The notes under the pieces were generated by a model. That model saw nothing but the letters and a program-made list of their open reading frames with translations. It was not told the origin of the DNA and ran no database searches. This document shows, piece by piece, positions 33,243 to 45,454 of a stretch of 64,000 nucleotides of DNA. The position numbers and the translations under genes were made by a program. How positions within the stretch are numbered: position 1 is the stretch's first letter; each line of letters starts with the position of its first letter. The DNA is from Dactylis glomerata (lineage: Eukaryota; Streptophyta; Magnoliopsida; Poales; Poaceae): assembly GCA_007115705.1 (NCBI GenBank), contig QXEO01000432.1, positions 62,001 to 126,000 on the forward strand, given 5' to 3'.

Positions 33243-34198
33243 TGATGAGGACATCCCTATTACACCACCATTATCTCCTGCTCCTATTGATGATGAAGAT
33301 GTTGTTGCGAAGAAGTCCAACGAGATTAGGATTGGACCAATTACAAGAGCACATGCAAAGCTATTGGAACAACAGGTGAACTCACTCTTAATTGAACCTG
33401 ATATTTTATTTAATGAGAGCTTTATACTACCTAAGTCTATGCATCTATGTATGATTAGTTTTGTTGATAACACAAGCATTGGACGAGGAGGAGACGTGTC
33501 GCAGCGAGATGAGCAAGACTTGATGATCAAGTGCGCGAGGGAGGAGAGGAAGGCAGGCGCACCCGAAGATTACCAGAACATCAAGTCTACATGGGAGAGC
33601 ATGAGATGGCGCACTAGGACAGCCTTCGACGCGATGTCTATGAGACTAAGGCGCGCCACACTCATGGCCTGCGTGCCAAAATAGGCCGAACCCACGTATG
33701 GGTCGGTATGTACCAGTTCAAGTCGAACCAAGTCCGTTTGGGCCCAAACCAGGTTGGTTTTGGGCCAGGTCTTTTTCCAGGATGCCCCAACCCCTTTAAG
33801 TACCCCAGGGGCACCCCCTTGTGTCATTTAGACTACGTTTAGATTACCCCCAAACATCAGAACGAAATTGCTTGTAAGCTTTCCTCTAAAATCATATATT
33901 CCTCTATGTTTCGCTCGGAATATCTACCCCACTCCAAGTTTGTTTCGATCTGGAGTTTTGCTACTGAGAATTCAAGTGTGATCTGCTGTTCCATTGGGAA
34001 TTAGGAGATTGCAGAACCGCTTCATGGTCGGCGGCTACGTGCGCAGGTGTGTGGTGTCTCGAATATCCATAGGGTTGAAGATCTGTTGCATTGGCAACGG
34101 GGGAACAGCCGGAGAGTTTGTGTGCGTCTCACAGATTATCCACCAAGTTATCGTCCATCTACATCGGCTCACTGAGAAGATCGCGCAACCCCTTATCA
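33243..34198 (+). repeat. Element F 5' LTR (diverged CRM-type)
   Basis: A 956-bp LTR starting TGATGAGGACATCCC and ending CCCCTTATCA, followed by TCT and the initiator-Met primer site at 34202-34211. It shares start, end, spacing and several phrases with CRM-1 and CRM-2 but is clearly diverged and about 70 bp longer. No 3' LTR or pol of this element is in the window. Confidence 0.85.
33244..33684 (+). CDS. CRM-type C-terminal tail frame inside the F LTR
   Basis: A frame open from the first LTR codon for 146 codons, containing GPITRAHAKLLEQQ and then a Glu/Arg-rich region. CRM polyproteins end in a tail encoded partly by the 3' LTR; as the LTRs of one element are copies, the 5' LTR carries the same frame without a gag-pol in front. 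It matches the frame in CRM-1 LTRs, so it is listed as a coding-tail relic, not an independently expressed gene. Confidence 0.55.
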   Translation, partial: DEDIPITPPLSPAPIDDEDVVAKKSNEIRIGPITRAHAKLLEQQVNSLLIEPDILFNESFILPKSMHLCMISFVDNTSIGRGGDVSQRDEQDLMIKCAREERKAGAPEDYQNIKSTWESMRWRTRTAFDAMSMRLRRATLMACVPK

Positions 34199-34725
34199 TC
34201 TTGGTATCAGATTCCAGCGTTTACTCGGTGTGAGCATCCCCAAATTCATCCCCGTAGATTTGTTTTTGTTTTCGTCCTATACAGAAAAAGCCACACAAAA
34301 ATTAGGGTTCTTAGTTTCGCCGTAGCCTAGATTGCATCGAGGTACTGGCTTTAGTCGCTGATCGTATTTTCACGTATCTTTTCATCAACGTTGTAGGAGT
34401 CTAGGATCCTCGTTCTTTATTGTATCTTCGAGTCAGATTTCGTGTTTGTTGTGTCAATCTTTGATCTCCTGCCTCTTCCATAAGCCGGCGGCTGTGCGCG
34501 TTGTTCTTCACGAGAAGTACTGGATCGAGCAATCAGCAGATCTGATCGGTATAAAAAATACAAAGAAGGCTGCGCCCGATCGCCAGGGGCCAGCCTCGCG
34601 CGCGACCTCAGAAGGCATCTGCGCTCGAGCACGCTGGGGGAGCGAGGTGCGACCGCCCGATCGCCTGCCCTCAAGCTCCCCTCAGCGCCAGCAGGCCCAA
34701 GCCTGTTTAGGCTAATTTGATCCCC
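34199..34725 (+). other. Element F leader, truncated
   Basis: Primer site 34202-34211 and a leader similar in plan to CRM-1 (GATC-rich with CGATCGCC, basic composition), ending near an A/T-tract at 34725-34750 where the resemblance stops. The break is approximate. Confidence 0.6.
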
Positions 34726-36534
34726 AAAAAAAGAGTAAATTTTTTTTTGGATTACCATTCTCATCCCTTCAAAACTTCTAGTCTTACCTCTCTGATTGCC
34801 AAAGCTTTCATAGATTTTACTATCTTGTCTCATCCTCTTCAAATCTAAATACTGGACGACTGTTACCAATTAGACCTGAAGCCTATCAATTGAAGACGAA
34901 GCAAAAGTTTCACTCGGGCTTCTTCAAGCCTCTCAAGTCCCAGAGTATGAAGCATGGAGCCCAACTTAACCCTATGTGAAGCCCCTATGGATACGCTCCT
35001 GAGAAGTGTTAAAATAATTCGCCTTTGGTTCATACCAAATGGCTTTATCAAGGAGCTGAACTTGTTCCTCCTTGGACTCGCACTTTTGTAGTCGCCAAGG
35101 ACCGAGTACTTAGTTGCTTGACTAGTATTTGTTAGGTTTGTTAGGCAAATATGCCACAAATGGCGCACTTCAACAATTTCTCTGAAGACCTCACCACCGT
35201 GTGATGTGAGAAAGAAGACCTACAAATCTGCACTTCCAAATCAGCATTGACGTCTCATCAACTTCACTCCAGCTTCATCAACAATTACCATCAAGATTTC
35301 AACGCAAGCCATGTCAAGATAAACGAAGACCTCAACGACAATGACCAACCTGACTCCTAGGATTAATAGGACAAGCTCAATTGCCTTGATTGAGCTAACC
35401 CCAAACATCGTGAGTTTGTTAAGTGTCCTTGGTACTCATAGTACCTTGTGTGTCCTTGATGCTGTTTGTTGTTGCCTTGTGTATTTCTAGAGTGTGTGTT
35501 GTTACTTTGTGCTTGTGCTTGGTTAGGCCTCTTGGTCTTAAAAACCCTCTAGCATGTAGAACCCCGAACAGGAAACTTCTCTAAAGTGTGATTTCCCTCT
35601 CATCTATATATGTCGGCTTGAGTGGCATAGATAAGTTAGTAGTAAGACTCTAACTCTAACATTGATAATAGTGGAATATAACTCTTCCCGCAACACCCCC
35701 ATAAGATCTGACACGACAACGTGCTTCAAGCTTTGTCAAGACCTCTCTACAACATCAAGGAAGTAGAAGATAGACCTTCCTAGACTACAGAGGACTTCTA
35801 GAAGACCAAGACTTCACTAACCTAGATCGACTAAGCTTAAATCTAGAGTTTCTCTAACATTGATGATACTCTCTTAACACCCCAACACTTGCTAATCTTC
35901 TAACAAGCCAACTAACATTGATCATAGAAGTATCAAAGCCAAGCCTAACTCTCGTAGCTAAACCCGTTATTGCTACTTGAAGCCCAAAGACTTACGTGCT
36001 TGATCTCCGCTAAGCGAATGGAAGCCTGAAGACTCTTCAAGATCCGGCCCTCGGCTCGCCTCCGCCAAAGAAGAGCCTTCAGCTCAAGCCCAAGAAGACC
36101 TAGATGAATGCTTGCAATTAGGACTAACATGCGCCTTGATAGTTAGGAAGCGCAGAGAATTAAGTCTATAGATCTGAAGTACCTAGCAAGACCGAAGCTC
36201 AAGCACCATTATCTACAACCTCTATAGCACTCCAATCTCAAGACGGAAGGGTCTACACCAACCTCCAGCTTCAAGGCGCGACACAAAGATTTGAAGATTC
36301 CATCAAGCTACTTGAAGGAAGCGACAATCCCAAGCCAGCGAGAGCTACCAGAGAAGCCTCATCTTTTCAAGACCTCAGCTACGAGATGATGACCTTCTGA
36401 CTTTTGTTGAATCTTTACGGGCGCACTAGATAGCCTTACCGCACTAACCTTAGATGCGTCTTGACGAGGTTTTAGCAAGGTACTCTCGGCAGCATCAACT
36501 ATTCAGCCATCAACTTTAGCAAATGAAGACAATC
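34726..36534 (+). other. Non-coding region, probably internal sequence of element G
   Basis: About 1.8 kb without a supported gene. AT-balanced sequence with many CTTCAAG/GAAGACC-like phrases. It precedes the GP LTR array and then the polypurine tract and LTR of element G, so I assign it to the internal region of that element. This is inference by position. Confidence 0.4.
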
Positions 36535-37467
36535 TGATATGGGCACGAAGGAGGAGGTGAAGCCCAATTTCAGGACTCCACCAAGATGAGGGAAGCTTGC
36601 TGCAGATTGGCACGCCAGGACGACCTACGATATGCGATAATTTAGTCTAAGGTTGTGTAAGCAATTTATATACCCGTTTATGTTATTTCGTGTGTCAGGT
36701 CATGTTATGGGCCACTTAGTTTTATTTGTGTTTTGGGTTTGGGCCTGTCCAAGCCCAACAGTTTTCTGGCCATCTATATAAGGAGGCCAGCAGTTTAGGG
36801 TTTAGGGAGTTCAGTTGTTTAGTCTAAAACTATCGTGTGCTCCACCGTGTATCATCCCTTCGGGGAAACGGCGCTGCCGTGTTTATCAAATACATTGCTG
36901 TGAAGGTTCTTGTGTTCATCAAGGATTATCAGGCTCAGGTTTGAGGCGTGTTGATTCTCTTCACGTTGCTTGCTGGATTCGTTCCTCTTCTTCAGGTGAC
37001 GTTCTTCGCGTTGTTGGAAGATTTCTATCCGGGTAGACTTGCTGTGAAAGATCGGGACAAAACTCAAGGATCATCGGCGTGATCCTTATCATGTGGTATC
37101 AGAGCCAGGTTTATCAAATACATTGCTGTGAAGGTTCTTGTGTTCATCAAGGATTATCAGGCTCAGGTTTGAGGCGTGTTGATTCTCTTCACGTTGCTTG
37201 CTAGATTCGTTCCTCTTCTTCAGGTGACGTTCTTCGCGTTGTTGGAAGATTTCTATCCGGGTAGACTCGCTGTGAAAGATCGGGACAAAACTCAAGGATC
37301 ATCGGCGTGATCCTTATCATGTGGTGTTGATTCTCTTCACGTTGCTTGCTGGATTCGTTCCTCTTCTTCAGGTGACGTTCTTCGCGTTGTTGGAAGATTT
37401 CTATCCGGGTAGACTCGCTGTGAAAGATCGGGACAAAACTCAAGGATCATCGGCGTGATCCTTATCA
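36535..37467 (+). mobile_element. GP LTR array (one full plus two partial LTRs) in a single TSD
   Basis: A full 557-bp LTR (36535-37091), then TG plus primer site TGGTATCAGAGCCAGG. A partial LTR follows (about 37106-37319, joined at GTTTATCAAATAC), then TGTGGT and a shorter partial LTR (about 37326-37467). The whole block is flanked by perfect TSD CAATC (36530-36534 and 37468-37472). No internal coding region remains. Each junction falls just after the primer-binding site. Confidence 0.88.
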
Positions 37468-37472
37468 CAATC

Positions 37473-37623
37473 CACATCTTTGGCAAAAGCTAGTCTTCGA
37501 CATAGCTCAGGGTATCATCGGTGAGTTCAACAAAAGTTATAAAGTCTAACTCTAACCTAGCCTACCCCTCTCTACTTCTACTCTTAGAAATCTCGGGATG
37601 AGATTCTTTAAGGGGGGAAGATC
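37473..37623 (+). other. 3' end of element G internal region with polypurine tract
   Basis: Ends with CTCGGGATGAGATTCTTTAA and a purine tract AAGGGGGGAAGA at about 37610-37621, directly before TGTAACACCCC. This junction is typical of Del/Tekay-lineage chromoviruses. Confidence 0.75.
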
Positions 37624-37922
37624 TGTAACACCCCAACTTTTTTAACCAAGACAAAGTGTAATATCCCATGTTTTTATTTCAAATTTTGGAAAAAAATTGT
37701 TTAGTTTGAGTTTATTTAAAAGCTTTATTAGAAAAATATTTCAAACTTTCTATTATTCCTTGAAGGACTTCTTTTAAGTAAATAAGATTTCCAAAATACT
37801 ATTTTCTTTCTTTTATTCAAATCCTATGCAAGCTTATCTGCAAAGGAAATATTTTACAAAATGATTTATATTAAATAAAGATCGCATTTCCAAAAGTGTG
37901 TTTGAAAATAAAGTTCGAATAG
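37624..37922 (+). repeat. Element G LTR, left fragment
   Basis: Starts TGTAACACCCCAAC, the usual Del/Tekay LTR start. Continues at 41727 after GP2. Sequence to 37917 matches 53660-54000 in the other G LTR. Confidence 0.8.
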
Positions 37923-38479
37923 TGATATGGGCACGAAGGAGGAGGTGAAGCCCAATTTCAGGACTCCACCAAGATGAGGGAAGCTCGCTGCAGATTGGCA
38001 CGCCCGGACGACCTACGATATGCGATAATTTAGTCTAAGGTTGTGTCAGCAATTTATATACCTGTTTATGTTATTTCGTGTGTCAGGTCATGTTATGGGC
38101 CACTTAGTTTTATTTGTGTTTTGGGTTTGGGCCTGTCCAAGCCCAACAGTTTTCTGGCCATCTATATAAGGAGGCCAGCAGTTTAGGGTTTAGGGAGTTC
38201 AGTTGTTTAGTCTAAAACTATCGTGTGCTCCACCGTGTATCATCCCTCCGGGGAAACGGCGCTGCCGTGTTTATCAAATACATTGCTGTGAAGGTTCTTG
38301 TGTTCATCAAGGATTTTCAGGCTCAGGTTTGAGGCGTGTTGATTCTCTTCACGTTGCTTGCTGGATTCGTTCCTCTTCTTCAGGTGACGTTCTTCGCGTT
38401 GTTGGAAGATTTCTATCCAGGTAGACTCGCTGTGAAAGATCGGGACAAAACTCAAGGATCATCGGCGTGATCCTTATCA
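37923..38479 (+). repeat. GP2 5' LTR
   Basis: 557 bp, TGATATGGGC...CCTTATCA, TATA box 38162-38171, primer site TGGTATCAGA at 38482-38491. Confidence 0.93.
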
Positions 38480-39402
38480 TGTGGTATCAGATTACTGGGT
38501 TTATCACGGCGCGTGTTTTCTGATTGATTGCTGATCTGCGGATTGTTCTTCCTCGGGCAGTTTACAGATCATATTGGTTACAAATTTGTTTTGATCATAG
38601 GTTTTCAGATTGCTGAGGAGTTTGCAGCTGGTTTTCGATTTCGATGAGACCCGATCGATTTCTGTCAAGTCTAGGCGCTGCACGATTTCCTCCAAATTGG
38701 TCAAGATCTGATTTGATTGTTTCTGGCAGTGCTGCTCAGATCCGATCCGCTGTAGGAGGTTTCGTCATCGTGGGAGATCCGATCGGAGGAGGAAAGACAA
38801 AAAAAAAGAACACCAGCGCAGTGCTCGCTGCCTCGCGCTGAGGGACGGAGGCCGTCTGCCCTCAGGTGGCCGTTCCGCGCCTGGGATCGAGGAATTTCTG
38901 CCCCGGACGTTTCGCTCGCTGAGACTCGCGGGGTTCAATCACGCGTGGGATCGCTCCGCTCCCAGTTTGGATCGGGCCTTTGGCCCAGTTGGCATCGGCT
39001 CCTCGTGCTCGGCCCAGCCTCAGCTGCGATTCGGCCAGAGGCATCGCTATATTGCCTATCGCTAGGACTGCTGGCCGCGCATAACCTCAGACGTTTTCTG
39101 TGGTAGAACGAGACCCAGGGCTGATCGCTAGAAAAAAAAGTTGCATCGTTTCTCTGGGTTCGGACTGAGTCTGAGACGGCTACTACTTGACGTTCTTCAA
39201 GCGCGCTGTCTTAGCTGTTCTTCGTGTCTGTTTCTCAGTTCGCTGCGGGAAGACTGGGAAAAGAGTCTGATTCAACGAGTACGTACAGAGTGCACTAGTC
39301 TGCAGATTTTTGCTTGACGGTGGACATTATTTGCTTGACAAAGGACATTAGTTGCTGCTGCATTTGCATTCAACAATCAGTAACGGCTGAGTGCATATAA
39401 AG
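38480..39402 (+). other. GP2 leader
   Basis: PBS then about 900 bp of GATC-rich untranslated sequence, with an A-tract near 38800 and another near 39130. No gene. Confidence 0.7.
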
Positions 39403-41219
39403 ATGGATTCTTTTTCGGGAGATGTTTTTGGCAAAAGGTGCTATCTTGGTAAGAAGTCTAGTGATGTTTTTAATGATTATCTTGATATCAAGAAGAGTGT
39501 GCCGCTATCCAAGCCTAGCTGGTATTTACATCAACTTGCGACAATTGCGGAGTACCACGATTGGGAAAGGCACATGGAACTGGGTTTCCGTCGATGTCGC
39601 ACATACAATGACAAGTTTCGTAGCTATGATGGATATGGTCTTGCTTACCGGCGTGTGGACACTGAAGTAACCAGATGGTGGTGCAAGGCGGTTGGAAGAA
39701 ATGAGTTTGATTATACTTGGGAGGACTTCAAGAAATTTCTCCGTGATGGTTTTGTGTTACCGTATATGGAGGAAATAGAGAAGCCACCCAAGGTTGTGCA
39801 TCGGATAGAGGATGTTGGCAAGAGCATAGCTCCTATACCTGAAGGTCGCGACAACTGTGACTACTCATGAGAAGTTGACAGTTGTTCCATTGCCGACAGT
39901 TAGCAAGGTGGCAGCCACGAATTCTGAATTGTCAGCGGTTGATATTGTCAAGGCTGATATTGTCAAGGATGTCATGGAGGAGGTTGTACCATTGAGTGGG
40001 CTGAATATGCAACTCAAAAGGGTACATGATGAGACTTGTATGACAGCGGATAGAGGCCAGCGATGAAATTTATTTCAGGCGCAGTGCATAATTAAAGGCA
40101 AAGCATGCAAGTTAATGATTGATAGTGGTAGTTACTGTAATGGCATTAGCAAGGCGGTTGTGGAGGCTTTGGGTTTATCCACATGGCGTATTCCAGAACC
40201 AAGGCATGTTGAGTGGGTTAATAGCTGCGGTATGCTGAAAATTACTCACAAGGTGCGTCTGCCATTTACAGTTGATGACTATGTTGATGAGGTGGAATGT
40301 GATGTGTTGCCATTGGAGGTGTGTGGGCTGTTACTTGGACGTCCATGGCAGTATGATCACAATGCTATGCATGCTGGGAGAGCAAATACATATTCTTTTG
40401 TGCATGATGGCAAACAACGGACTTTCAAGCCTATGAGAGATGATCAAATCAAGTCTGATGTTGAGCTGGTGGTACACAAGGAGAAGTTGCGCAAGGCTAA
40501 GCCAAAATCTGGGCTAGCTATGCCGCAATCAGAGGAGCATGATGCGAAGAGCTTCAATGGTGATATTGTTTCAGCCAAACATGTAGATGACAAGCCAGTT
40601 GTTCTTGTTAGTGACAAGCCGGTTGAAGTCAAGCCTCATATAGATGAAGGGAAGGATATGTCACCATGTATTCCATGTGTTCCACTTCCAGTTCGTGTTG
40701 ACATGGGTGTTCAGACCGATGACGGTGGTGCTGATCGTGTTCCGGTGCATACGGTGCCGCGGGTAGTCAGCCACAGTTTTGTTAGAACACCTCGGAGACG
40801 TTTTGTTGGAGCAGTCGTGCGTGTGCATACAGGCAAAGATGGACAGTGTTCGTCAGTTGTGTGGCCCGCGCATTACTACTTTGCAGGGTCGTGCTAAGCA
40901 GGTTCATGTTCAGCAACGCAAGGTTCCAGCAAGGATTGAGAAGAAGAAGGTGGAGGCGCCTAAGTACAAGTTTATTTGGCGAAGAAAAGAGGTGCAACCA
41001 CCTAGGGCTGTATCAAGTCGAGCAGGCCAAGAGGGAGGATGTGGTGAGGAAGGCAAGCAAGACTTGAAGACGGTGAATATGCATGGTGCTATTGTTGATA
41101 TTCCGCCACCCTTTCGAGCAGACCCTCACGCGTTGGGGACAACACTTTTTGAAGGGGGGGAGGATGATATGGGCACGAAGGAGGAGGTGAAGCCCAATTT
41201 CAGGACTCCACCAAGATGA
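39403..41219 (+). pseudogene. gag-pro: GP2 gag-protease ORF, frameshifted
   Basis: Variant I gag (MDSFSGDVFGKRCYLGKKSS; WERHMELGFRRC), then retropepsin (DSGS near 40125; LLLGRPW near 40330) and a basic C-terminus. Compared with GP3a it has an extra base near 39840 (frame lost after IAPIPEG), a TGA at 40064 where GP3a has TGG, and an extra base near 40843. The final frame crosses the seven-G polypurine tract and ends 18 codons inside the 3' LTR with the same acidic tail as GP3a. Inactive as a single protein. Confidence 0.88.
41151..41164 (+). promoter_or_regulatory. GP2 polypurine tract
   Basis: GAA, seven G, AGGA, abutting the 3' LTR; translated in frame. Confidence 0.9.
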
Positions 41220-41721
41220 GGGAAGCTCGCTGCATATTGGCACGCCAGGACGACCTACGATATGCGATAATTTAGTCTAAGGTTGTGTCTGCAATTTATA
41301 TACATGTTTATGTTATTTCGTGTGTCAGGTCATGTTATGGGCCACTTAGTTTTATTTGTGTTTTGTGTTTGGGCCTGTCCAAGCCCAACAGTTTTCTGGC
41401 CATCTATATAAGGAGGCCAGCAGTTTAGGGTTTAGGGAGTTCAGTTGTTTAGTTTAAAACTATCGTGTGCTCCACCGTGTATCATCCCTCCGGGGAAACA
41501 GCGCTGCCGTGTTTATCAAATACATTGCTGTGAAGGTTCTTGTGTTCATCAAGGATTATCAGGCTCAGGTTTGAGGCGTGTTGATTCTCTTCACGTTGCT
41601 TGCTAGATTCGTTCCTCTTCTTCAGGTGACGTTCTTCGCGCTGTTGGAAGATTTCTATCCGAGTAGACTCGCTGTGAAAGATCGGGACAAAACTCAAGGA
41701 TCATCGGCGTGATCCTTATCA
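41165..41721 (+). repeat. GP2 3' LTR
   Basis: 557 bp, TATA box 41404-41413, followed by TSD AATAG. Confidence 0.93.
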
Positions 41722-42211
41722 AATAGAGTTATTCTTTAAATTTTAAAGGTTTATGTTAAAACCCTAATTCTATTTTGCATTTGCAAGTAAAGCCCTTTGG
41801 CCAATTTATAAAATTGTCATTGAAAATTAGTTTTATTATGAAAAGTGGTTTCTTACTATCTTAAAATGTTGTTGTGAATTTTTTAAAACTTTTGAACTAG
41901 TTTGACCTTAATTTGAGTTTTTCTGAAAAAGTTTTGAAAGAAAAGAGAAAATAGAAAAGAAAAAAACAGAAAAAAAAGTATAAAGGCCGCGGGCCGACTG
42001 TTCGGCCTAGCCCGACAAACGGCCCACGGCTCGTCCAGGCTCCTAACCAAATCGGTGTCCCTCTCCCCTGTCCTTGACGCTGGCAGGGTGACCCCACCTA
42101 TCCGATCATCTTCAAGCTCTGGTCGGAGTCTGGCCCGGACACGGAAGCTCCCCAAGCCCTCCGATCGTCAATCTCACCCTAAACCCTAACCCCTTCTTCA
42201 TATTCAGGAGC

Positions 42212-42220
42212 CTATAAATA
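42212..42220 (+). promoter_or_regulatory. TATA box of element G LTR
   Basis: CTATAAATA with downstream CT-rich sequence; the same motif lies at 54428-54437 in the second G LTR. Confidence 0.6.
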
Positions 42221-44419
42221 GCCTCGGCCCTCTCTCTCCTTTCCCCTTTCTTTTCCCTCACTCGATACGCCGCCAGGCTGTGGAAATTGGTCGTCGGAGC
42301 TCCGCGCATCTGCCAGCTCTCTCCGTCAAATCCGGCGCCCACCAGTGAGCCCGAGCCCTCTTTCTCTTCCTAACTCCTTTCTCTCCCTCTAGCGCACATG
42401 CTGATGCCCTCCGTTCGTCCAATCTTGCAGCGAATCAGCGCGCCAACACTCGACTGAGACCGCCGACACCCGGAGCCACTCCGGCCAAACCTCCTCTCAT
42501 GTTGCTGGATGTGATCGACGATAGAGACCACGCCCCCGACTCCGCCGTGACCACTGCACGCCGTCCACCCCTCAGCTGTCCTTGGGAACCTCTAGAAGCT
42601 CGCAGATGACCACTTCACTGCCGCGAGATCGCCGGAACCCTAACCGCCAATGAGGCCTCTTCTCCTTTTCCTCTCTATCCGTTGGATCTAAGATCTACGG
42701 CCCAAATTTGATTTTTAAACGAAGGGGTACCGGCTAATCTTGGCCACCCAGATCTAATAAAACCAGACGACCCTCAGACCCTATTCGGCCGAACCGGTAC
42801 CCTACAATAGGAATCAAGCACGTGGCACTGCTCTGTTTCAAACAGATTCAAATAGATTCTAAATATCTAAAAATGTCCAAAAATCATTGATAATGTTCTG
42901 TAACTCTAAATCTTACAAATAAGATGTCTCTCGATAGCAACAATGTGTAGATTCCATTGGTACAATAAAATCCCATAGTTTCTGTAGTCAATTTGAATTG
43001 AATTTCAAATTGATTCAAATCCATTTGTTACACCAATTAATTCATAACTATTGTTCTACACATCCAAAAATCACAATTTTGTAGCCCTTGGAATCCTCTG
43101 ATCTTGTAGAACATCATAGAGTCAAGAAACATCAAAGTTGATAGTGCAGAAACCTTGTGCTTTCAAATTCATCCAAATCCTTGTTTTGATCATAATTTGC
43201 GTTCTAAAATTGATTTTGGAGTAATCCAATTTCAGTAGCTTTGTTTAACTGTACTCCATCCAGTAGCATCACTTCCCAAATTTCTTGAATCACTTTGCAA
43301 ATATTCTAATTCAAATATGGGAATTTGAGTATTTTCACTATAGGAATAATTCTATTTTTTCAGCCTATTTCCTTTTACAAAAGTGAGTCTCATGATCACT
43401 TCTATTCACCAAGATCATCTTGTCACCACCTTGTCCCAGTATCATGCTACCTAAATCCTTAAACCTCAACCTTGCTAGGATTGTTACTATTGTTTTGAAA
43501 GTGATGCCAGCTGCATAATTAAAATTATCAACTTCAATGAATCACTTGGGTGGAATGGTAGTTTGGTTTAGTGGCTACTCAGGGCTGCATGCCTAGGGGA
43601 AGGACCTAGAGTATGTGGTGACTTGAGAGTGCACTTATGGTTTGACACTTAGGATCATAGAGATTAATATGTCTTCCGTGTATAGTGTACTTCCAGTGCA
43701 GCCTTATGACATTATGGGCTCTGTCTTGATTGAGTATGATGTGAGGGTTCAACTTGTAGTAATGACATGAGGTGGTATTTGGGGTACGGTCATGCTAGTA
43801 TGGTTGAATTCTTCTTCTGAAAGGTCTCGTCTCATTCTTCTCTCTGGGTGGAATGAGTCTTATGGTGAAAGTGCACAACCCCTGCAGTGTGTAAAACTAA
43901 TCGATTAGCCGTGTCCCCGGTTATGGACAATTTGAGTATCTAGACATGGTTGTATGGAAGAATTTCATCACCTTTTCAAATAAATTAAAATTGATTAGTC
44001 ATTCCGAGGGATGGACTCGGGTGTCTAAGTAGTTCAAGATAGACTTAACCACATGGGGTCAATTCGTGGGATGGACTCGAATGATTTTATATGCTCATCT
44101 CAAAAACCATTTCAAGATTTAAAAATGTTTTGATTTGGAAAATATAGGATAAAATTTACTTTATGCAAATTAGCCCATAGACCCACCAGCCAAATATCAT
44201 GTAGTATAGTCTTTTCACAACAACCACCAAATATGTGTCATTTGCCAGTGCATCATTGTACTGACCCCTTTCATTGGGGATGCATATTCAAATGTGTAGG
44301 TTATTTGGATGAGGAACGATTTGTAGGATCTCGAGTCTACATTCCAACATGTCTGCCTATGGCGCATGATGAAGATGGAGGCTCATTGCCACTTTGTTAT
44401 TCTTCTATGAATCTGTAAG

Positions 44420-44564
44420 ATTTTAGACTTATGTAACTTGATCTACGTTGTAATTTTGATACTATTGCAATGATTACTATATTTTGTACTATGGTGCTAT
44501 TAGTGATCTAGGGAGTAGCACTTAACACAGGATTTCTGCCTTTTTCAAAAGGTAGGGCGCTACA
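44420..44564 (+). repeat. Direct repeat of LTR G terminus, copy 1
   Basis: 145 bp, from TTTTAGACTTATG to GGTAGGGCGCTACA, repeated at 44656-44800. This copy is followed by TTAAGTACTG rather than a primer site. Confidence 0.85.
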
Positions 44565-44655
44565 TTAAGTACTGTTTAGTAAGGCAGAAATGAGGGCCAA
44601 CAAAAAAACTTTTTGCAACTAGATAAATAAAATAGTTTCCCATGTGTTTGCCTGG

Positions 44656-44800
44656 ATTTTAGACTTATGTAACTGGATCTACGTTGTAATATTTGATACT
44701 TTGCAATGATTACTATATTTTCTACTATGGTGCTATCAATGATCTAGGGAGTAGCACTTAACACAGGAGTTCTACCTTTTTCAAAAGGTAGGGCGCTACA
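44656..44800 (+). repeat. Direct repeat of LTR G terminus, copy 2
   Basis: Second copy, followed by GAA and the primer site. The 91-bp spacer between copies is not part of the repeat. Confidence 0.85.
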
Positions 44801-44803
44801 GAA

Positions 44804-44815
44804 TGGTATCAGAGC
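44804..44815 (+). promoter_or_regulatory. Element G primer-binding site
   Basis: TGGTATCAGAGC, a 12-base match to the initiator Met tRNA 3' end, three bases after the LTR. It shows that this LTR serves as a 5' LTR for the internal region to its right, although a polypurine tract also precedes it. Confidence 0.85.
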
Positions 44816-45454
44816 ATAGTGTTGCCTGTAGGATCAAGACCCTAGGTTTGGATTAGAAATAGGATGACCCTAGGATAAAAAAATTATGTCCCATCTTGCT
44901 TCTGTATATATACATAAAAGAAATGTTTGCATTTTGAACTCTTGTATTCTCTCCTACTTCATCTTCAAATGTTTCCTTTTACTTTAGATGACCCAACTCT
45001 AGAAAGCATACAGAAAGGACTGAAGATCAGAATGTGCCAGAAGAATGAGACTTCTAATTCTTATGTTATTCCTCGGCTCAGCATGATGCACTACGTGGAA
45101 GGCCAATGAAGAACTTGAAGAAATACTGACATGAAGACTGCACAACACCAGAAGATGAATCAAGGAAGTAAAGAAGAAACTTGAAGTACACAAGCAAGTA
45201 ATAGACAAGACCACCAATAATTCAAGTTTATAGAACCAACGACATTGTAATAATCTATTGATCATACCAAACTGGGGTATGACCATACTAGATTGTTAGT
45301 GTTTTGAATTAGCTTGCTTGATGTGATGAATGCTTGTTAGATATTGTTTGTAAGATGAATTGCCTTGATCTATTGTGCTTGGGTAGGAACTTCATTAGAT
45401 CCGTCCCAATCCCAAGCAAGTGTTTTCTTGACAAGTACCCATAAAGACAACAAC
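44816..45454 (+). other. Element G internal region, left part, non-coding
   Basis: About 640 bp between the primer site and GP3. A short open stretch (44927-45109) carries no recognised motif. Gag and pol are absent, so this is a non-autonomous (LARD-like) derivative. Confidence 0.5.

Larger units (their letters stand above)
37923..41721 (+). mobile_element. GP2: gag-protease non-autonomous LTR retrotransposon
   Basis: A 3799-bp complete element, 557-bp LTRs, perfect TSD AATAG (37918-37922 and 41722-41726), inserted into the LTR of element G. Same plan as GP1 but with the variant I gag. About 12 LTR differences by eye (about 2%). The coding frame is broken by two frameshifts and one stop. 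Confidence 0.9.
41727..44800 (+). repeat. Element G LTR, right fragment (Del/Tekay-like)
   Basis: With 37624-37922 it gives an LTR of about 3.37 kb, the long size usual for Del/Tekay. TATA box CTATAAATA at 42212-42220, preceded by CCCTAACCCC and followed by CT-rich sequence. It ends GGGCGCTACA with a primer site after it. No credible gene. It contains a 145-bp duplication near its end. Confidence 0.78.
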
